Source: Neobacillus sp. OS1-2
Lineage (GTDB): Bacteria; Bacillota; Bacilli; Bacillales; Cytobacillaceae
Length of the DNA stretch: 64,000 nt
Direction: 5' to 3'
Assembly: GCF_030915505.1 (NCBI RefSeq)
Contig: NZ_CP133265.1
Span: forward strand, 124,001 to 188,000
Translations under genes and position numbers: made by a program
Shown here: piece after piece, positions 63,210 through 64,000 of the stretch
How the letters are laid out: every line of letters starts with the position of its first letter
Position numbering within the stretch: position 1 is the first letter of the stretch
Notes under the pieces: generated by a model
Database searches by the model: none
The model's input: only the letters and a program-made list of their open reading frames with translations
Told to the model about the DNA's origin: nothing

Positions 63210-63356
63210 GCGGTTCCTCACCTCTTATTATGGTAACTATATTAATTAAAGATATGAGGAAGAGGTATTAATATGTTAAACGAAGGGCTAAATTCTGACT
63301 CTTTCGAAAATTTATTAAAACCTGCATATTTTCGGCAAAAAACCACTTACCTCTTC

Positions 63357-63385
63357 TTGACTGTCCATTTTCATTATTGTATATT
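63357..63385 (+). promoter_or_regulatory. sigmaA promoter of the cold-shock gene
   Basis: TTGACT-N17-TATATT. It gives a 5' leader of about 100 nt, as cold-shock mRNAs have, containing the GC-rich hairpin CACCACCCGGTGGTG (63450-63464) about 15 nt before the ribosome binding site. Confidence 0.75.
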
Positions 63386-63492
63386 TAAAGCATCATGCAA
63401 CCAATTAACAATAATGGCTGATTAGCTGCATGGTAATATTTATCTTTGGCACCACCCGGTGGTGTCTTGAAAGGCTTAGGAGGAAGAAGTAA

Positions 63493-63693
63493 ATGCAAAA
63501 CGGTAAAGTAAAATGGTTTAACAACGAAAAAGGCTTTGGATTTATCGAAGTTGAAGGCGGCGACGATGTATTCGTACATTTCAGCGCGATCCAAGGTGAA
63601 GGCTTCAAATCATTAGAAGAAGGTCAAGAAGTTTCTTTCGAAGTCGTTGAAGGAAACCGTGGACCACAAGCAGCTAACGTAGTAAAACTATAA
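63493..63693 (+). CDS. cspD: Cold-shock protein (CspA/CspD family)
   Basis: 66-aa single-strand nucleic-acid chaperone. RNP1 KGFGFIEV and RNP2 DVFVHFSAI are intact; N terminus [27 protein letters not shown] before ATG. Position after metA and before a YpeQ-like gene agrees with cspD of B. subtilis, hence the symbol. Cold control through its long leader is expected. Confidence 0.95.
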   Translation: MQNGKVKWFNNEKGFGFIEVEGGDDVFVHFSAIQGEGFKSLEEGQEVSFEVVEGNRGPQAANVVKL

Positions 63694-63715
63694 TCCTAAA
63701 TGATAATGAATCAAT

Positions 63716-63746
63716 CAAAGGCTGGCGAATCTCGTCAGCCTTTTTA
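63716..63746. terminator. Bidirectional terminator
   Basis: Stem AAAGGCTG / CAGCCTTT followed by TTT, between cspD (+) and the zinc-finger gene (-). Confidence 0.8.
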
Positions 63747-63747
63747 T

Positions 63748-63933
63748 TCATTTTAGTTTATTCCCGTATTCTTGAAGCTTTTCTCCTACTGTGCATTGAG
63801 TAATACAAAAACGATGCGCTACTCTTCGTCCGCCATCTTTCTTAAGCTGCTGATGCAAAAAACAGCCATCACAGTATTGATTAATCATGCTCTCTACTTG
63901 GCTAAATAGTTGTTTTCTAACTGAATGCTTCAT
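63748..63933 (-). CDS. Small zinc-finger protein (YpeQ-like)
   Basis: 61 aa: MKHSVRKQLFSQVESMINQYCDGCFLHQQLKKDGGRRVAHRFCITQCTVGEKLQEYGNKL. The CDGC and CITQC pairs suggest a zinc site. The place next to cspD agrees with B. subtilis ypeQ; the name is from that memory. It follows a gene that enters from the right edge. Confidence 0.7.
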   Translation of the reverse strand: MKHSVRKQLFSQVESMINQYCDGCFLHQQLKKDGGRRVAHRFCITQCTVGEKLQEYGNKLK

Positions 63934-63954
63934 TTATTAATCGGCACCCTCTTT

Positions 63955-64000
63955 TCATAGAATTAACGTTTTGGCGAAGATTTCTTTCCCTTCTAAAGCT
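63955..64000 (-). CDS. 3' end of a gene entering from the right edge (possibly ypeP, RNase H-like)
   Basis: Only the last 14 residues are inside: ALEGKEIFAKTLIL followed by TGA. The frame is open to the edge. The neighbour cspD/ypeQ context suggests the RNase H-like ypeP, but the sequence itself is too short to prove it. Confidence 0.4.
   Translation of the reverse strand, partial: ALEGKEIFAKTLIL

Overview
The window looks like a chromosomal segment of an endospore-forming, low-GC Gram-positive rod of the family Bacillaceae (Bacillus/Neobacillus-like). Evidence: AAGGAGG-type ribosome binding sites with many GTG and TTG starts, a tricistronic GerA-type germinant receptor, a YjcZ-type small sporulation protein, SinR/TasA/TapA/SipW biofilm genes, bacilliredoxin, MntR, and a backbone gene order that recalls Bacillus subtilis from memory (ypmQ-R-S next to msrA/msrB; dfrA-thyA; ypjP-yphP-ypgR-ypgQ-metA-cspD-ypeQ). 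I saw no rRNA, tRNA, CRISPR array, transposase or prophage gene.

Layout. 1-7.3 kb: a lysine 2,3-aminomutase / beta-lysine catabolism locus on the minus strand (yodT-S-R-Q, yodP, a PAS-sigma54 activator, kamA). kamA has a textbook sigma54 promoter and runs off the left edge. 7.4-21.4 kb: mostly backbone (K+ transporter, DUF502 protein, msrBA, ypmS-R-Q, degV, ypmP). Into it are set an rsgA-like GTPase behind an apparent leader-peptide attenuator, a DUF4397 protein, a ger operon and a metallo-beta-lactamase-fold hydrolase with a FadR-type operator. 21.5-25.6 kb: a structured intergenic repeat, then a matrix module (tasA, tapA, sipW and an LPXTG-anchored TasA-like protein) divergent from a SinR-like repressor, with SinR-type boxes between them. 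25.6-37 kb: an eleven-gene [NiFe] uptake hydrogenase operon (structural genes, cytochrome b, protease, a four-Cys Rieske-like protein, hypABFCDE) next to tatA-tatC. The Tat pair fits export of the twin-arginine small subunit.

37-51 kb: dfrA/thyA, a frameshifted lethal-factor-like metallopeptidase, and a large Ter stress cluster: three TerD proteins, TerC, TelA, YceG and four biosynthetic enzymes (C-C lyase, PRTase-TRSP, StiP-type PRTase, HAD phosphatase). A sigmaW-type promoter precedes its first gene. 51-64 kb: backbone genes for redox (brxA), translation (ABC-F), nucleotide housekeeping (YpgQ-like HD protein), one-carbon metabolism (fhs), methionine synthesis (metA), manganese control (mntR), topoisomerase III and cold shock.

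The least expected signals are regulatory: (i) promoter, 23-codon leader ORF and mutually exclusive antiterminator/terminator stems ahead of the rsgA-like gene; (ii) the near-perfect FadR-type palindrome at 19.2 kb; (iii) SinR boxes over the tasA start region; (iv) a 23-bp perfect inverted repeat between tasA and tapA. Coordinates use the start codon best supported by a ribosome binding site, so several genes are shorter than the longest open frame.
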